From Halomonas sp. BDJS001 (GTDB lineage Bacteria; Pseudomonadota; Gammaproteobacteria; Pseudomonadales; Halomonadaceae): 64,000 nucleotides of DNA. Numbering within the stretch: position 1 is the stretch's first letter; every line of letters starts with the position of its first letter. The stretch covers positions 124,001 through 188,000 of the forward strand of contig NZ_CP110535.1 in the NCBI RefSeq assembly GCF_026104355.1, given 5' to 3'. The translations under genes were made by a program, and so were the position numbers. Under the pieces are notes generated by a model, which was given only the letters and a program-made list of their open reading frames with translations, searched no databases and was not told where the DNA came from. Shown in pieces: positions 26,674-38,200 of the stretch.

Positions 26674-28524
26674 TTACTTCTTACTAAAACGCTTACGCTC
26701 GGTCTCTTTCAGCAGCTTTTTGCGCAGACGGATATGCGCCGGCGTGACTTCGACAAGTTCGTCAGAGTCGAGGAACTCGATGGCCTGCTCCAGAGAGAAC
26801 TTAACCGGCGGGGTTAGCACGATGTTTTCATCGTTACCGGTGGAGCGCATGTTGTCGAGTTTCTTGCCTTTGGTGGGGTTAACCACCATATCGTTAGCGC
26901 GGTTGTTGATACCGATCAGCATACCTTCGTAGACTTCCGTGGCGTGATCGATAATCAGTTTGCCGCGCTCTTGCAGCGCATACAGCGCATAGGCAAGGGC
27001 TTTGCCGTCGACCATCGAAACCAGTACGCCGTTACGACGCTCGATAGAGGCTTCAGGCTTCAGCGGGCCGTAGTGATCAAAGCGGCTGGTCAGGATGCCG
27101 GTGCCCGAGGTCAGGGTCAAAAACTGGCCACGGAAACCGATCAAACCGCGGGCAGGAATGATGAAGTCCAGGCGAACCCGGCCTTTACCGTCCGGCAGCA
27201 TGTTGGTCATCTCGCCTTTACGGTAGCCGAGCTCTTCCATGATCGAGCCTTGATGCTGCTCTTCACAGTCGATGATGACCTCTTCGTAGGGCTCCTGCTT
27301 CTCACCGTCGATCTCTTTGATGATGACTTCAGGACGGCCTACGGCCAGCTCAAAGCCCTCACGGCGCATGGTTTCGATCAGCACCGAAAGGTGCAGTTCG
27401 CCACGCCCGGAAACCTTGAACTTCTCAGGGGTTTCGCCCTGTTCAACGCGCAGTGCCACGTTGTGAATCAGCTCTTGATCAAGGCGATCCTTGATATTAC
27501 GGCTGGTCACAAACTTACCATCTTTACCGGCGAATGGTGAATCGTTGACCTGGAAGGTCATTGAAACGGTCGGTTCGTCGACGGACAGCGGCGGCAGGGC
27601 TTCGACCTTGGCTGGATCGCATAGCGTATCGGAAATAGACAGGTCATCGATGCCGGTGATGCAGACAATGTCGCCCGCGGTGGCTTCGTTGGTCTGCACG
27701 CGCTCAAGGCCCATATGGGTCATGACCTGACCGATTTTGCCCTTACGCACATTGCCGTCAACGCCGATTACCGACACCTGCTGGTTCGGTTTCACCGCGC
27801 CGCGCTTGATGCGGCCAAGACCGATAACGCCTACGTAGCTGTTGTAATCCAGTGCAGAGATCTGCATCTGGAAGGGGCCATCGAGCTCAACCTGGGGCGG
27901 CTCAACGATATCGACGATGGCTTGGAACATGGGATCCATGTTGTCCGCCAGCTCTTCAGGATCCATACCGGCAATGCCGTTTAGGGCAGAGCAGTAGATG
28001 ATCGGGAAATCGAGCTGTTCATCAGACGCGCCAAGATTGTCGAACAGATCGAAAATCTGGTCGATTACCCAGTCAGGACGTGCGCCGGGGCGGTCAATTT
28101 TGTTGACCACCACGATCGGCCGCAGGCCTTGGGCGAAGGCTTTCTGGGTCACAAAGCGGGTTTGCGGCATCGGGCCATCAACGGCGTCTACTAGCAGTAG
28201 CACCGAATCGACCATCGACATAACGCGCTCAACCTCGCCACCGAAATCGGCGTGCCCAGGTGTATCCACAATGTTGATGTGGTAACCGTTACCCTGGCTG
28301 TCTTGCCACTGAATGGCCGTGTTCTTGGCCAAAATGGTAATGCCACGCTCTTTTTCCTGATCGTTTGAGTCCATGATGCGCTCTTGACCTTCTGCTTTAC
28401 GGTCAAGGGTGCCGGACTGGCTCAGGAGTTTGTCGACCAGTGTGGTTTTACCATGGTCAACGTGGGCTATGATCGCGACGTTGCGCAGGTTATTAACCGC
28501 GCTGGAGTTTTGCTGGTTTTGCAT
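26674..28524 (-). CDS. typA: Ribosome-associated GTPase TypA/BipA
   Basis: A 616-residue translational GTPase involved in ribosome assembly and stress adaptation. Residues 10-30 contain G1 AHVDHGKTT, then the RGITI switch, [15 protein letters not shown] (G3) and [10 protein letters not shown] (G4). It ends with the BipA-specific C-terminal domain ([21 protein letters not shown]). The ATG at 28524 matches the family N-terminus; the frame is open 35 codons upstream but without supporting features. Monocistronic, divergent from birA. Confidence 0.96.
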   Translation of the reverse strand: MQNQQNSSAVNNLRNVAIIAHVDHGKTTLVDKLLSQSGTLDRKAEGQERIMDSNDQEKERGITILAKNTAIQWQDSQGNGYHINIVDTPGHADFGGEVERVMSMVDSVLLLVDAVDGPMPQTRFVTQKAFAQGLRPIVVVNKIDRPGARPDWVIDQIFDLFDNLGASDEQLDFPIIYCSALNGIAGMDPEELADNMDPMFQAIVDIVEPPQVELDGPFQMQISALDYNSYVGVIGLGRIKRGAVKPNQQVSVIGVDGNVRKGKIGQVMTHMGLERVQTNEATAGDIVCITGIDDLSISDTLCDPAKVEALPPLSVDEPTVSMTFQVNDSPFAGKDGKFVTSRNIKDRLDQELIHNVALRVEQGETPEKFKVSGRGELHLSVLIETMRREGFELAVGRPEVIIKEIDGEKQEPYEEVIIDCEEQHQGSIMEELGYRKGEMTNMLPDGKGRVRLDFIIPARGLIGFRGQFLTLTSGTGILTSRFDHYGPLKPEASIERRNGVLVSMVDGKALAYALYALQERGKLIIDHATEVYEGMLIGINNRANDMVVNPTKGKKLDNMRSTGNDENIVLTPPVKFSLEQAIEFLDSDELVEVTPAHIRLRKKLLKETERKRFSKK

Positions 28525-28754
28525 GCTGAGAGAGAACTCTTGTGAACACCCGTTTGTCCACGGGTCGGAAAATGCGGGTCGCAAGGGCTGGCAATTTGCC
28601 GACCATCTTGGCTCAGGGCTTGCGTCCAATAGTCATTCTACCATGCCAAAGGCTTCGCTGATATTACTGCCTCCCATATCAACCTTGGTCTAGGAATGTT
28701 TTCGCCATGATCCAGCATCCGCTAGACTAGCGCTTTTCCCACTGGGGCAGGAGC

Positions 28755-29750
28755 ATGACCATCGGCAACCTGATGCGTTTGTTAAGCGATGGCGAGGTTC
28801 ACTCTGGCGAGCAACTGGGTGAAACGCTGGGTATTTCTCGTGCGGCGGTGTGGAAACAGTTAAAAAAACTGGAAGCACTTGGGGTGGAGATTGTCGCGGT
28901 GAAAGGCCGTGGCTACCAGCTGGCGCAACGACTGGAGCCCTTGGAGGGCGCCAAAATCGTTGCACAGTTGCCCGCTCAGGCGCGCCACCACCTTGCGCGG
29001 CTGTTTGTTGAAGATCAGTTACCCTCCAGCAATGAGTATCTGCGCCAACGCTTTGAGCAGGGCGCAGGGCATGGCGAAGTGTGTCTGGTTGAGCTGCAGA
29101 CAGCGGGGCGTGGACGCCGCGGGCGTGTCTGGTCGACGCCTTGGGGGCAGAGCCTAATGCTTTCGCTGGGCTGGCGCTTTGAGTCGGGTATCGCCGTGCT
29201 GGAAGGCTTGAGTTTGGCGGTGGGCGTTGTGGTGGCCCAAGTGCTTGAGCGGCATGGTGTGGCGCCGAAGCTTAAGTGGCCAAACGATATTCTGCTCTCT
29301 GAGCAGGGGGATGAGCCTGACGATGAGTTAGGCAAGCTGGCCGGTATTCTTATCGAAGTAACTGGGGATGCGGCAGGCCCCTGCGAGGTGGTTATCGGTA
29401 TTGGTATGAACCTCTGGTTGCCCGAAGCGCAACGAGCCGCTATCGACCAGCCCGTGGCGGCGCTTTTCGAGCGACTGCCGGATATCTCGCGCAATCAGTT
29501 GGCTTCAGAGGAGGTGGCAGGTCTGTTGGCCATGCTGGCTACCTTTGAGCAGGATGGTTTTGGCGCCTGGCGTGATGCCTGGAATGAGCGCCACGCCTAT
29601 GCCGGGCTGCCGATTCGGGTGATTCAGGGAGAGCAGGTCAGCGATGCCGTTGCCGGAGAAGTGGATGAGAGTGGTAACCTCTGGGTTACCGAAAATGGTC
29701 ACTCGCGACGCCTAGCCGGCGGTGAGATCAGCGTGCGCAGGCGTTTATGA
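28755..29750 (+). CDS. birA: Biotin-protein ligase and biotin operon repressor BirA
   Basis: A 331-residue bifunctional protein: N-terminal winged-helix DNA-binding domain (VHSGEQLGETLGISRAAVWKQ, residues ~12-35), then the ligase domain with the biotinyl-AMP loop AGRGRRGRVWSTPWG at ~115-130, KWPNDI and the GIGMNLW segment. It attaches biotin to acetyl-CoA carboxylase and represses biotin genes. A short palindrome CGCTAG-A-CTAGCG (28720-28732) lies just upstream. It overlaps coaX by ATGA. Confidence 0.95.
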   Translation: MTIGNLMRLLSDGEVHSGEQLGETLGISRAAVWKQLKKLEALGVEIVAVKGRGYQLAQRLEPLEGAKIVAQLPAQARHHLARLFVEDQLPSSNEYLRQRFEQGAGHGEVCLVELQTAGRGRRGRVWSTPWGQSLMLSLGWRFESGIAVLEGLSLAVGVVVAQVLERHGVAPKLKWPNDILLSEQGDEPDDELGKLAGILIEVTGDAAGPCEVVIGIGMNLWLPEAQRAAIDQPVAALFERLPDISRNQLASEEVAGLLAMLATFEQDGFGAWRDAWNERHAYAGLPIRVIQGEQVSDAVAGEVDESGNLWVTENGHSRRLAGGEISVRRRL

Positions 29751-30586
29751 TTCTGGATCTTGATATCGGCAACACGCTGTCCAAGTGGCGGCTCAAGGAT
29801 GCCGAGAGTAGCGAGATACGCTCCCGGGGGGCAGTGTGGACCCGGGAAGAGTGGCGTCCAGGGGCCGATATTCCCGATCTTGACGTGGTCGAGGCGGTGC
29901 GGATATCCAGCGTTGCCAGGGCGGCAGTACTGGAAGAAACGGTCGCCTTGCTGCGACGCCGGGTGCGCCATGTTCATGTGGCGCACTCTACCCAAGAGGC
30001 GCTAGGCGTGGTTAACGGCTACGAAGAGCCGGGGCGTCTGGGTGTTGATCGCTGGATGGGGGCGCTGGCGGGGTATCAGTTAGCGGGCGGTTGCTGTGCG
30101 GTGGATTGCGGCAGCGCGATAACGATCGACTTTGTGCTGCCAGGCGGCCAGCACCTGGGTGGCTTTATTATTCCTGGCCTGCGGCTGATGAAAGAGAGTC
30201 TGAAGCTTGGCACTCGCAATGTGGCCATTGATCCTGAAAGCGAGGCCGATGAGTTGTTAGAGCCGGGGCGGCGAACCGTTGATGCGGTTAACCACGGTAT
30301 TTATATGGCCGCCGTCAGTGCCATTAATCGCATTTATAGCGAAGTGTGTGATCAAGAGGGTGTGGCGCTGCCAATGCTGTTGACAGGGGGCGATGCGCGA
30401 GTTGTTTCGCGAGGCGTACAGGTGCCCCATGCGGTGTGGCCGGATATGGTTTACGGCGGCTTGGAGGCGTGCTTTCCGATGACCTTCGCCGAGCGAGCGG
30501 GTAAAATGTCGGGCGCACCGCGGGTGCCTGAACCTGTGGCGCTAGAAAAGATTCGCGCGGCACTTGCATTCTCCATGCTGCTTTGA
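29747..30586 (+). CDS. coaX: Type III pantothenate kinase CoaX
   Basis: A 279-residue enzyme for the first step of coenzyme A synthesis. The N-terminal phosphate motif LDIGNTLSKWRL, GVDRWMGALAGY (pantothenate site) and CAVDCGSAITIDFV are the family markers. Translation is coupled to birA through ATGA overlap, a common pairing in gammaproteobacteria. Its stop is followed by a 119-base gap with the tRNA-Tyr promoter. Confidence 0.95.
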   Translation: MILDLDIGNTLSKWRLKDAESSEIRSRGAVWTREEWRPGADIPDLDVVEAVRISSVARAAVLEETVALLRRRVRHVHVAHSTQEALGVVNGYEEPGRLGVDRWMGALAGYQLAGGCCAVDCGSAITIDFVLPGGQHLGGFIIPGLRLMKESLKLGTRNVAIDPESEADELLEPGRRTVDAVNHGIYMAAVSAINRIYSEVCDQEGVALPMLLTGGDARVVSRGVQVPHAVWPDMVYGGLEACFPMTFAERAGKMSGAPRVPEPVALEKIRAALAFSMLL

Positions 30587-30663
30587 CAGAATGCAGCGCG
30601 TTCCAAGACAGGCAGAAGGTGCCCTGGCATCGCAAGCTACGATAAATTAAGTAAATATCTAGC

Positions 30664-30691
30664 TTGACACTGTTTTGAAGGCTGGCATAAT
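30664..30691 (+). promoter_or_regulatory. Promoter of the tRNA-Tyr-Gly-Thr unit
   Basis: Perfect -35 TTGACA (30664-30669), 16-base spacer and -10 CATAAT (30686-30691), followed by a G+C-rich discriminator (GTGCCGCC), the pattern of stringently controlled stable-RNA promoters. Confidence 0.8.
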
Positions 30692-30705
30692 GTGCCGCCA
30701 CAGTT

Positions 30706-30789
<84 letters not shown>

Positions 30790-30895
30790 GATTTATCAGG
30801 CGCTGAGCTTCTCGGTGTTTGGGAATGAAAAGCCGGTAAGCGGGCGTTAGCTACTGTTTCTCGTGCAGCGGATTGTCATTCTATAGGCAAGTTCT

Positions 30896-30969
<74 letters not shown>

Positions 30970-30982
30970 GTTGATGTGTTTG

Positions 30983-31057
30983 GCTCATGTAGCTCAGGGG
31001 TAGAGCACACCCTTGGTAAGGGTGAGGTCGACGGTTCAATTCCGTCCATGAGCTCCA
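30983..31057 (+). tRNA. thrT: tRNA-Thr (GGT)
   Basis: 75 bases, acceptor GCTCATG / CATGAGC, anticodon loop TTGGTAA with anticodon GGT at 31015-31017, encoded CCA. Followed directly by a terminator rather than by tufB. Confidence 0.97.
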
Positions 31058-31067
31058 TATTGCAGAT

Positions 31068-31092
31068 AAAGCGAGCGAAGCTCGCTTTTTTT
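31068..31092 (+). terminator. Terminator after tRNA-Thr
   Basis: Stem AAAGCGAGC / GCTCGCTTT with a GAA loop and a T-run begins 10 bases after the tRNA-Thr CCA end. Confidence 0.92.
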
Positions 31093-31140
31093 GTCTCTGC
31101 GTTTAGGTGGTTTATACGACGCTTGAGCGTAAAGAGGGGG

Positions 31141-31169
31141 TTGTCAGGGGTGGGTTTCTCCGCTACCAT
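31141..31169 (+). promoter_or_regulatory. Candidate promoter for tRNA-Trp and secE-nusG
   Basis: TTGTCA (31141-31146), 17-base spacer, TACCAT (31164-31169), followed by a G+C-rich discriminator (GGCGCCCGC). It lies about 90 bases before tRNA-Trp, after the terminator of the preceding tRNAs. Confidence 0.5.
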
Positions 31170-31259
31170 GGCGCCCGCTGTTGTATAGGCGATTGGAAAG
31201 ACGCTTGTCGGCAGAAGTAAGAAGCAAATGTAGAATGTAGAAAGTCAGTACGACGATAC

Positions 31260-31335
<76 letters not shown>

Positions 31336-31408
31336 ACCTTCCCCAGGTTGGTATGTCTTTTTCCAAAATTCTTTTATCGTTCGCCGTACCCTGAGGAGTC
31401 TCGTTTTT

Positions 31409-31792
31409 ATGAAGCCTGGTTCTGTAAAACATGGCGCCGAGGTGCAACAGACGCGCCATGACGGGCTCAAGTGGGCGGCGGTCGTAGCGCTGCTTGTCGT
31501 TGCTGTTGTTGGTAATACCTATTTCGCCGATATTGGCCTGCTCTACCGCGTGCTTGGTGTAGTGGTGTTGTGTGTGATTGCGGGTTTGATCGCGCTAACC
31601 ACTACCAAGGGTCGTGATTTAGTAGAGCTTGCCAGAAGCGCCAAGAAAGAGATTCAGCGCGTTGTATGGCCGACCCGTCCCGAAACCATTCAGACCACCG
31701 CCATTGTGTTGGTGGCCGTTCTGGTGGTCGGGCTAATGCTGTGGTTGATCGACACTCTTCTTGGCTGGGCGATGTCCGGCGTCATTGGTTAG
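31409..31792 (+). CDS. secE: Preprotein translocase subunit SecE
   Basis: A 127-residue inner-membrane protein that clamps SecY in the SecYEG channel. Three hydrophobic segments, as in E. coli SecE, with the conserved amphipathic stretch [25 protein letters not shown] before the last membrane helix. Followed by nusG after 8 bases. Confidence 0.95.
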   Translation: MKPGSVKHGAEVQQTRHDGLKWAAVVALLVVAVVGNTYFADIGLLYRVLGVVVLCVIAGLIALTTTKGRDLVELARSAKKEIQRVVWPTRPETIQTTAIVLVAVLVVGLMLWLIDTLLGWAMSGVIG

Positions 31793-31800
31793 GAGCTTTC

Positions 31801-32334
31801 ATGTCCAAACGTTGGTACGTCGTTCACGCTTATTCTGGCTTTGAAAAGCATGTCATGCGCTCGTTGATCGAGCGTGTGAAAATGTACGGTATGGAGGATC
31901 GCTTTGGCGAGATTCTGGTGCCGACTGAAGAAGTCGTTGAAATGCGTGACGGCAAGCGTCGCAAAAGTGAGCGTAAGTTCTATCCTGGCTATGTGCTGGT
32001 CGAGATGGAGATGGCCGACGAAACATGGCACCTCGTCAATGAGACGCCCCGTGTTATGGGCTTCATCGGTGGTACAAAAGAGAAGCCAGCACCGATTACG
32101 TCACGCGAAGCAGATGCAATTCTGATGCGCGTTAAAGATGGTACCGATAAGCCGCGGCCCAAGACGATGTTTGAGCCGGGCCAGTCGGTGCGTGTTATTG
32201 ACGGGCCGTTTGCCGATTTCAACGGCGTCGTCGAGGAAGTGAATTACGAAAAGAGTCGTCTGCATGTCAGTGTGCTGATTTTTGGGCGCTCTACACCTGT
32301 TGAGTTGGAGTTTTCTCAGGTTGAGAAAGAGTGA
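31801..32334 (+). CDS. nusG: Transcription termination/antitermination protein NusG
   Basis: A 177-residue elongation factor. N-terminal NGN domain starts with [16 protein letters not shown] and contains the [12 protein letters not shown] core; the C-terminal KOW domain ([19 protein letters not shown]) binds Rho or ribosomal protein S10. An AGGAGC ribosome-binding site precedes the ATG at 31801; upstream extension of the frame overlaps secE and is not used. Confidence 0.97.
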   Translation: MSKRWYVVHAYSGFEKHVMRSLIERVKMYGMEDRFGEILVPTEEVVEMRDGKRRKSERKFYPGYVLVEMEMADETWHLVNETPRVMGFIGGTKEKPAPITSREADAILMRVKDGTDKPRPKTMFEPGQSVRVIDGPFADFNGVVEEVNYEKSRLHVSVLIFGRSTPVELEFSQVEKE

Positions 32335-32352
32335 CGGGTGAGTGGTAAATAG

Positions 32353-32907
<555 letters not shown>

Positions 32908-32909
32908 TC

Positions 32910-33602
32910 ATGGCTAAACTGTCTAAGCGTGCGAAAGTTATTCGCGAAAAAGTAGACACTACCAAAGCCTACTCTATTGAAGAAGCGGTAGCGCTGCTCG
33001 CCGAGCTGTCTACTGTTAAATTCAAAGAGTCCGTTGATGTCGCCATCAACCTGGGCGTTGACCCGCGTAAATCCGACCAGGTGGTGCGAGGCGCTACTGT
33101 TATGCCTAACGGCACCGGTAAAGATGTACGCGTTGCTGTCTTTACTCAGGGTGCTAATGCCGATGCCGCTAAAGAAGCTGGCGCCGACATCGTGGGTATG
33201 GACGACTTGGCTGAGCAAGTGAAAAAAGGCGTGATGGATTTTGACGTCGTTATCGCTTCGCCCGATGCTATGCGCGTTGTAGGCCAGCTAGGTCAAATTC
33301 TAGGCCCGCGTGGCCTGATGCCTAACCCGAAAGTTGGTACCGTAACGCCCGACGTGGCGACCGCGGTTAAAAATGCCAAAGCGGGTCAGGTGCGTTTCCG
33401 TACCGACAAGAACGGCATTATCCACACTACCCTGGGTAAAGTGGATTTTGACGCCTCAGCGATTAACGGCAACCTGGAAGCACTGGTTGCTGACCTGAAG
33501 CGCCTCAAGCCGAGCTCGTCTAAAGGCATTTACTTCAAAAAAATGACCCTGTCTACTACCATGGGCCCGGGTTTGACAATCGATCACTCTGCTTTCGCGT
33601 AA
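32910..33602 (+). CDS. rplA: Ribosomal protein L1
   Basis: A 230-residue protein of the L1 stalk that binds 23S rRNA near the E site and represses translation of its own operon mRNA. Intact family motifs include [21 protein letters not shown] and [18 protein letters not shown]. Starts two bases after the rplK stop, so coupled to it. Confidence 0.97.
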   Translation: MAKLSKRAKVIREKVDTTKAYSIEEAVALLAELSTVKFKESVDVAINLGVDPRKSDQVVRGATVMPNGTGKDVRVAVFTQGANADAAKEAGADIVGMDDLAEQVKKGVMDFDVVIASPDAMRVVGQLGQILGPRGLMPNPKVGTVTPDVATAVKNAKAGQVRFRTDKNGIIHTTLGKVDFDASAINGNLEALVADLKRLKPSSSKGIYFKKMTLSTTMGPGLTIDHSAFA

Positions 33603-33639
33603 GCGAGTCATCGTTGATTTTTTGTAGGAACCGAGCAAG

Positions 33640-33910
33640 AACTTTGCGGTCCCCCGTTTAGTGGCTATCACTGGACTGGGCATCGTCAAAGACCGCAGGT
33701 GCCGCGCTTGACCAGTACGTTTGTTCGTACTCAGCAGCGCGGCTTAATTGCCTCAGAAGCGCCTGCGCAGATGGTGTGGCCGCCAGTTGGTTAAGCTTTA
33801 AACGGCTTTCTGGTGAGCACCATCCCCAAGGCTTCCCGCTTTGCAGCGCATTTTGTAAAGCACAGCGGGGAGAGATGGTAACCACCGGAACCTTCTTGGG
33901 TTCCGGCACG
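33640..33910 (+). promoter_or_regulatory. L10 leader: autoregulatory mRNA region before rplJ
   Basis: The 322-base gap between rplA and rplJ has no gene and is highly structured: TGCGGTC (33645-33651) pairs with GACCGCA (33691-33697); GCCGCGCT (33701-33708) with AGCGCGGC (33736-33743), enclosing AGTACG / CGTACT; and CCGGAACC / GGTTCCGG (33885-33906) sits just before the ribosome-binding site. This is the place where the L10-(L12)4 complex binds to repress rplJL translation. Exact boundaries are approximate. Confidence 0.7.
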
Positions 33911-33924
33911 AAGGAGTGATCACT

Positions 33925-34425
33925 GTGCCACTAGCACTTGAAGGCAAGAAAGCGATTGTTGCCGAGGTCAGTGAAGCGGCCAAGGGCGCACTCTCCGTCG
34001 TAGTTGCTGATTCTCGCGGCGTTACGGTCGGTAAAATGACCGATCTGCGCAAGCAGGCGCGCGAGAATGGTGTAGAGCTACGTGTTGTACGTAACACGCT
34101 GGCTCGCCGCGCTCTCGAGGGCACTCAGTGGGAGTGCTTGAACGATAGCTTCGTTGGTCCTACATTGTTGGCCTTCTCTACTGATCATCCGGGCGCTGCC
34201 GCTCGTCTGTTCAAAGAGTTTGCTAAAACGGACAAAAACTTCGAAGTAAAAGCGTTGGCCTACGAAGGTGAGCTGATTCCGGCTGCTGACATCGACCGTC
34301 TGGCAACCCTACCGACTCACGACGAAGCAATTGCCAAGTTGATGTCGGTAATGAAAGAAGCCTCCGCTGGCAAGCTGGTTCGTACTCTGGCCGCACTGCG
34401 CGACCAGAAGCAAGAAGCCGCCTAA
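33925..34425 (+). CDS. rplJ: Ribosomal protein L10
   Basis: A 166-residue protein; N-terminal domain binds 23S rRNA and L11, the C-terminal helix holds L7/L12 dimers. Start GTG at 33925 ([15 protein letters not shown]), placed 8 bases after AAGGAG; an in-frame GTG at 33916 overlaps that site. Family motif [23 protein letters not shown] is present. Translation is repressed by L10-L12 via the leader. Confidence 0.96.
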   Translation: MPLALEGKKAIVAEVSEAAKGALSVVVADSRGVTVGKMTDLRKQARENGVELRVVRNTLARRALEGTQWECLNDSFVGPTLLAFSTDHPGAAARLFKEFAKTDKNFEVKALAYEGELIPAADIDRLATLPTHDEAIAKLMSVMKEASAGKLVRTLAALRDQKQEAA

Positions 34426-34537
34426 GCAGGTTTTCTTGCAGGTGGCGTCAATGGTTTAACCAGTGCGCTGCCTGAACCGAGCAATGAATCCTGAGTCCTC
34501 GGCTGACCGAGACTCCCGCAAAGTTAGGAATGAAACA

Positions 34538-34909
34538 ATGGCACTGTCTAAAGACGATATCATCAATGCTGTAGCCGACATGACCGTAATGGAAGTTGTC
34601 GAGCTGATCGAAGCAATGGAAGAGAAATTCGGCGTTTCTGCCGCTGCTGCTGTGATGGCTGGTCCGGCTGCTGGTGGTGGCGAGGCGGCTGAAGAGCAGA
34701 CTGAGTTTGACGTTGTTCTGACGTCTGCTGGCGACAAGAAAGTTAACGTGATCAAGGCAGTTCGTGAGATCACCGGCCTTGGCTTGAAAGAAGCTAAAGG
34801 TGCTGTTGACGGCGCTCCGGCGACCATCAAAGAAGGCATGTCTAAAGACGACGCTGAAGCAGCTAAAGCCAAGCTGGAAGAAGCGGGCGCAACCGTCGAG
34901 CTCAAGTAA
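34538..34909 (+). CDS. rplL: Ribosomal protein L7/L12
   Basis: A 123-residue acidic stalk protein that recruits translation GTPases. N-terminal dimer domain ([30 protein letters not shown], shown in part), Ala-rich hinge, and C-terminal domain with [21 protein letters not shown]. The ATG at 34538 fits the family start. Confidence 0.97.
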   Translation: MALSKDDIINAVADMTVMEVVELIEAMEEKFGVSAAAAVMAGPAAGGGEAAEEQTEFDVVLTSAGDKKVNVIKAVREITGLGLKEAKGAVDGAPATIKEGMSKDDAEAAKAKLEEAGATVELK

Positions 34910-34949
34910 TTCTTGTGCGGACGGCTTTACGCGCTGCGTAAGCTTCCAC

Positions 34950-34984
34950 GGCTGGCGGCGGGATATCCCGCTGCCGGCCTTTTT
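34950..34984 (+). terminator. Attenuator between rplL and rpoB
   Basis: A long hairpin (GGC-GGC-GCGGG / CCCGC-GCC-GCC with single mismatches, ATAT loop) followed by five T lies 40 bases after rplL. In gammaproteobacteria a leaky terminator here lowers rpoBC expression relative to the ribosomal genes. Confidence 0.85.
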
Positions 34985-35070
34985 CTGTTGTAGCTGGTGT
35001 CGAACACTCGATGATATTGAACGACAGCAGTACTGCTCATTGAGAGCGGCCACGACAGAAACGTAAAAGC

Positions 35071-35140
35071 GTTATTGAAGATGGCGTTATTGAAGATAGT
35101 GTTATCGACTACAGTGTTATCGACGACTGAGTTATCGAAC
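35071..35140 (+). repeat. Degenerate 15-bp tandem repeat in the rplL-rpoB spacer
   Basis: Five consecutive units begin every 15 bases with GTTATTGA or GTTATCGA: 35071 (GTTATTGAAGATGGC), 35086 (GTTATTGAAGATAGT), 35101 (GTTATCGACTACAGT), 35116 (GTTATCGACGACTGA) and a partial one at 35131. It fills the middle of a 345-base gene-free spacer (34910-35254) that otherwise holds the attenuator and the rpoB leader. Confidence 0.85.
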
Positions 35141-35254
35141 TAGATTTTCGACGGCGAGCTACCGATTTAGGAGCTTGCTGTCTGTGTCTGACGAAGCTCG
35201 CAGGGCAGATGACCACGCATCGGTCACCCATGGTGAACAAGCTGGGGAATACAG

Positions 35255-38200
35255 ATGGCTTACTCATATACTGAGAAAAAACGCATCCGCAAGGATTTCG
35301 GCAAACTGCCCCAAGTGATGGATGTGCCTTACTTGCTGGCGATCCAGCTTGATTCCTATTACGACTTCCTCCAGCAAGATCGTTCGCCCGACGAGCGTCA
35401 CGAGGTCGGTCTGCACGCGGCATTCAAGTCCGTGTTTCCGATTGAGAGCTTCTCCGGCAATGCAGCGCTTGAGTATGTCAGCTACCGCTTTGGTACGCCG
35501 GCGTTCGATGTTAAGGAGTGCCAACTGCGCGGCGTGACTTACTCAGCCCCGCTGCGCGTCAAGGTTCGCTTGATCATCTATGATCGCGACTCCTCGAACA
35601 AAGCAATCAAGGATATCAAAGAGCAAGAAGTCTATATGGGGGAGATCCCCCTGATGACTGAGAACGGTACCTTTGTAATTAACGGTACTGAGCGGGTAAT
35701 CGTCTCCCAGCTCCACCGCTCGCCCGGTGTGTTCTTCGATCACGATAAAGGCAAGAGCCACTCTTCTGGCAAGCTGCTCTACTCAGCGCGCGTGATTCCT
35801 TATCGTGGCTCCTGGTTGGACTTCGAGTTTGACCCTAAAGACAACGTCTTCGTACGTATTGACCGTCGCCGCAAACTGCCGGCCTCGGTACTGATGCGTG
35901 CCCTGGGGATGAACACCGAAGAGATCCTCGCCGAGTTCTTTGAAACCAGCGTCTTCCACATTGAGAAATCCGGTTTCTCTGTGGAGCTGGTTCCGTCGCG
36001 CCTGCGCGGCGAAACAGCCACTTTTGACATCAAGGATGGCGAAGGCAATGTGATCGTTGAAGAGGGGCGTCGGATCACCCAGAAGCACATTCGTCAGCTT
36101 GAAAAAGCCGGCCTTGAGCGCCTGGATGTGCCGATGGAGTACCTGTTCGGCAAAACCCTGGCCAAAGATCAGATTGATTCCAAGACTGGCGAGCTGATCT
36201 GCCCCTGCAATACCGAGATCACGCCTGAAGTGCTTGAGCGTATGGCTCAGGGTGGCATTACCCTGGTGGAAACGCTCTACACTAACGATCTTGACTGCGG
36301 TTCCTTTATTTCCGACACCTTGAAGCTGGACGCGACGAACTCCGCGCTTGAAGCCCTGGTGGAAATCTACCGCATGATGCGCCCCGGCGAGCCGCCCACC
36401 AAAGAGTCTGCCGAGACGCTGTTTAACAATCTGTTCTTCTCTGAGGATCGCTACGACCTGTCGGGCGTTGGCCGCATGAAGTTCAACCGTCGCCTGCGTC
36501 GTGATACCGATACGGGCTCAGGTGTGCTGGATCGCAAAGACATCCTCGACGTGCTGCGCGAGCTGATCAATATTCGTAACGGCTTCGGTGACGTTGACGA
36601 TATCGATCACCTGGGTAACCGCCGTATTCGCTGCGTTGGCGAGATGGCCGAGAACCAGTTCCGTGTTGGCTTGGTGCGTGTAGAGCGCGCGGTCAAAGAG
36701 CGTCTCTCCATGGCGGAAAGCGAAGGCCTAATGCCCCAAGACTTGATCAACGCCAAGCCGGTGGCGGCGGCGGTGAAGGAGTTCTTCGGTTCCAGCCAGC
36801 TTTCGCAGTTTATGGATCAGAACAACCCGCTCTCAGAGGTTACCCACAAGCGTCGTGTGTCTGCACTCGGCCCCGGTGGTTTGACCCGTGAGCGTGCTGG
36901 CTTCGAAGTACGTGACGTCCACGCCACGCACTACGGGCGTCTATGCCCGATCGAAACGCCAGAAGGCCCGAACATCGGTCTGATCAACTCCCTGGCCACC
37001 TACAGCCACACTAACAGCTACGGTTTCCTTGAGACGCCATACCGCAAAGTGGTTGACCGTCAGTTGACGGATGACATTGTCCACCTCTCCGCGATCGAAG
37101 AGGGCGACTACATTATCGCCCAGGCGTCAGCGGCGGTAGATGAGTCCAACAAGCTGAGTGATGACCTGGTGCAGGTGCGTCACCGCGGTGAAACCACCTT
37201 TATGCGTCCTGAGCAAGTGACGCTAATGGATGTATCGCCACGTCAGGTTGTATCTGTTGCCGCGGCATTGATTCCGTTCCTGGAGCACGATGACGCCAAC
37301 CGCGCCTTGATGGGTTCTAACATGCAGCGTCAGGCGGTACCGACCCTGCGTGCTGATAAGCCGCTTGTAGGTACCGGCATGGAGCGCTTTGTTGCCCGTG
37401 ACTCCGGCGTCTGTGCGGTGGCTAATCGCGGCGGCGTGATTGATTCCGTTGATGCGCGCCGTGTCGTGGTGCGGGTTAATGAAGATGAAATCATCGGCGG
37501 TGAAGCCGGGGTTGATATCTACAACCTGACCAAGTACACCCGCTCGAACCAGAATACCTGTATGAACCAGCGCCCCATCGTGCGGCCTGGCGACAGCGTG
37601 GCACGTGGCGATATTCTCGCCGACGGCCCGTCGGTGGATATGGGCGATCTGGCATTGGGTCAGAACATGCGTATCGCCTTTATGCCCTGGAACGGCTACA
37701 ACTTCGAGGACTCGATTCTGCTTTCAGAGCGGGTCGTTCAAGAAGACCGTTTCACCACGATTCACATTCAGGAACTGACCTGTGTGTCCCGCGACACCAA
37801 GTTGGGCTCTGAAGAGATTACCTCCGATATTCCCAACGTGGGCGAGTCTGCGCTCTCCAAGCTGGATGAAGCGGGTGTCGTCTACATCGGTGCCGAAGTT
37901 GGCCCCGGCGACATACTGGTCGGTAAGGTAACGCCGAAGGGTGAAACCCAGCTGACGCCTGAAGAGAAGCTGCTACGTGCCATCTTCGGTGAGAAAGCGT
38001 CTGACGTTAAAGACACCTCACTGCGTGCCCCCACCGGCATGAAAGGCACGGTCATCGACGTTCAGGTGTTTACCCGTGACGGCGTGGAGAAGGATTCACG
38101 CGCCCTGTCGATCGAGCGCACCCAGCTTGACGAGGTACGTAAGGATCTTCAGGAGACCTATCGTATCGCTGAAGATGCCACCTTCGAGCGTCTAAAGCGC

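Noticed and set aside
36781-36930. Possible rifampicin-resistance changes in rpoB
   Set aside because: The residues of the resistance-determining region match the sensitive consensus.
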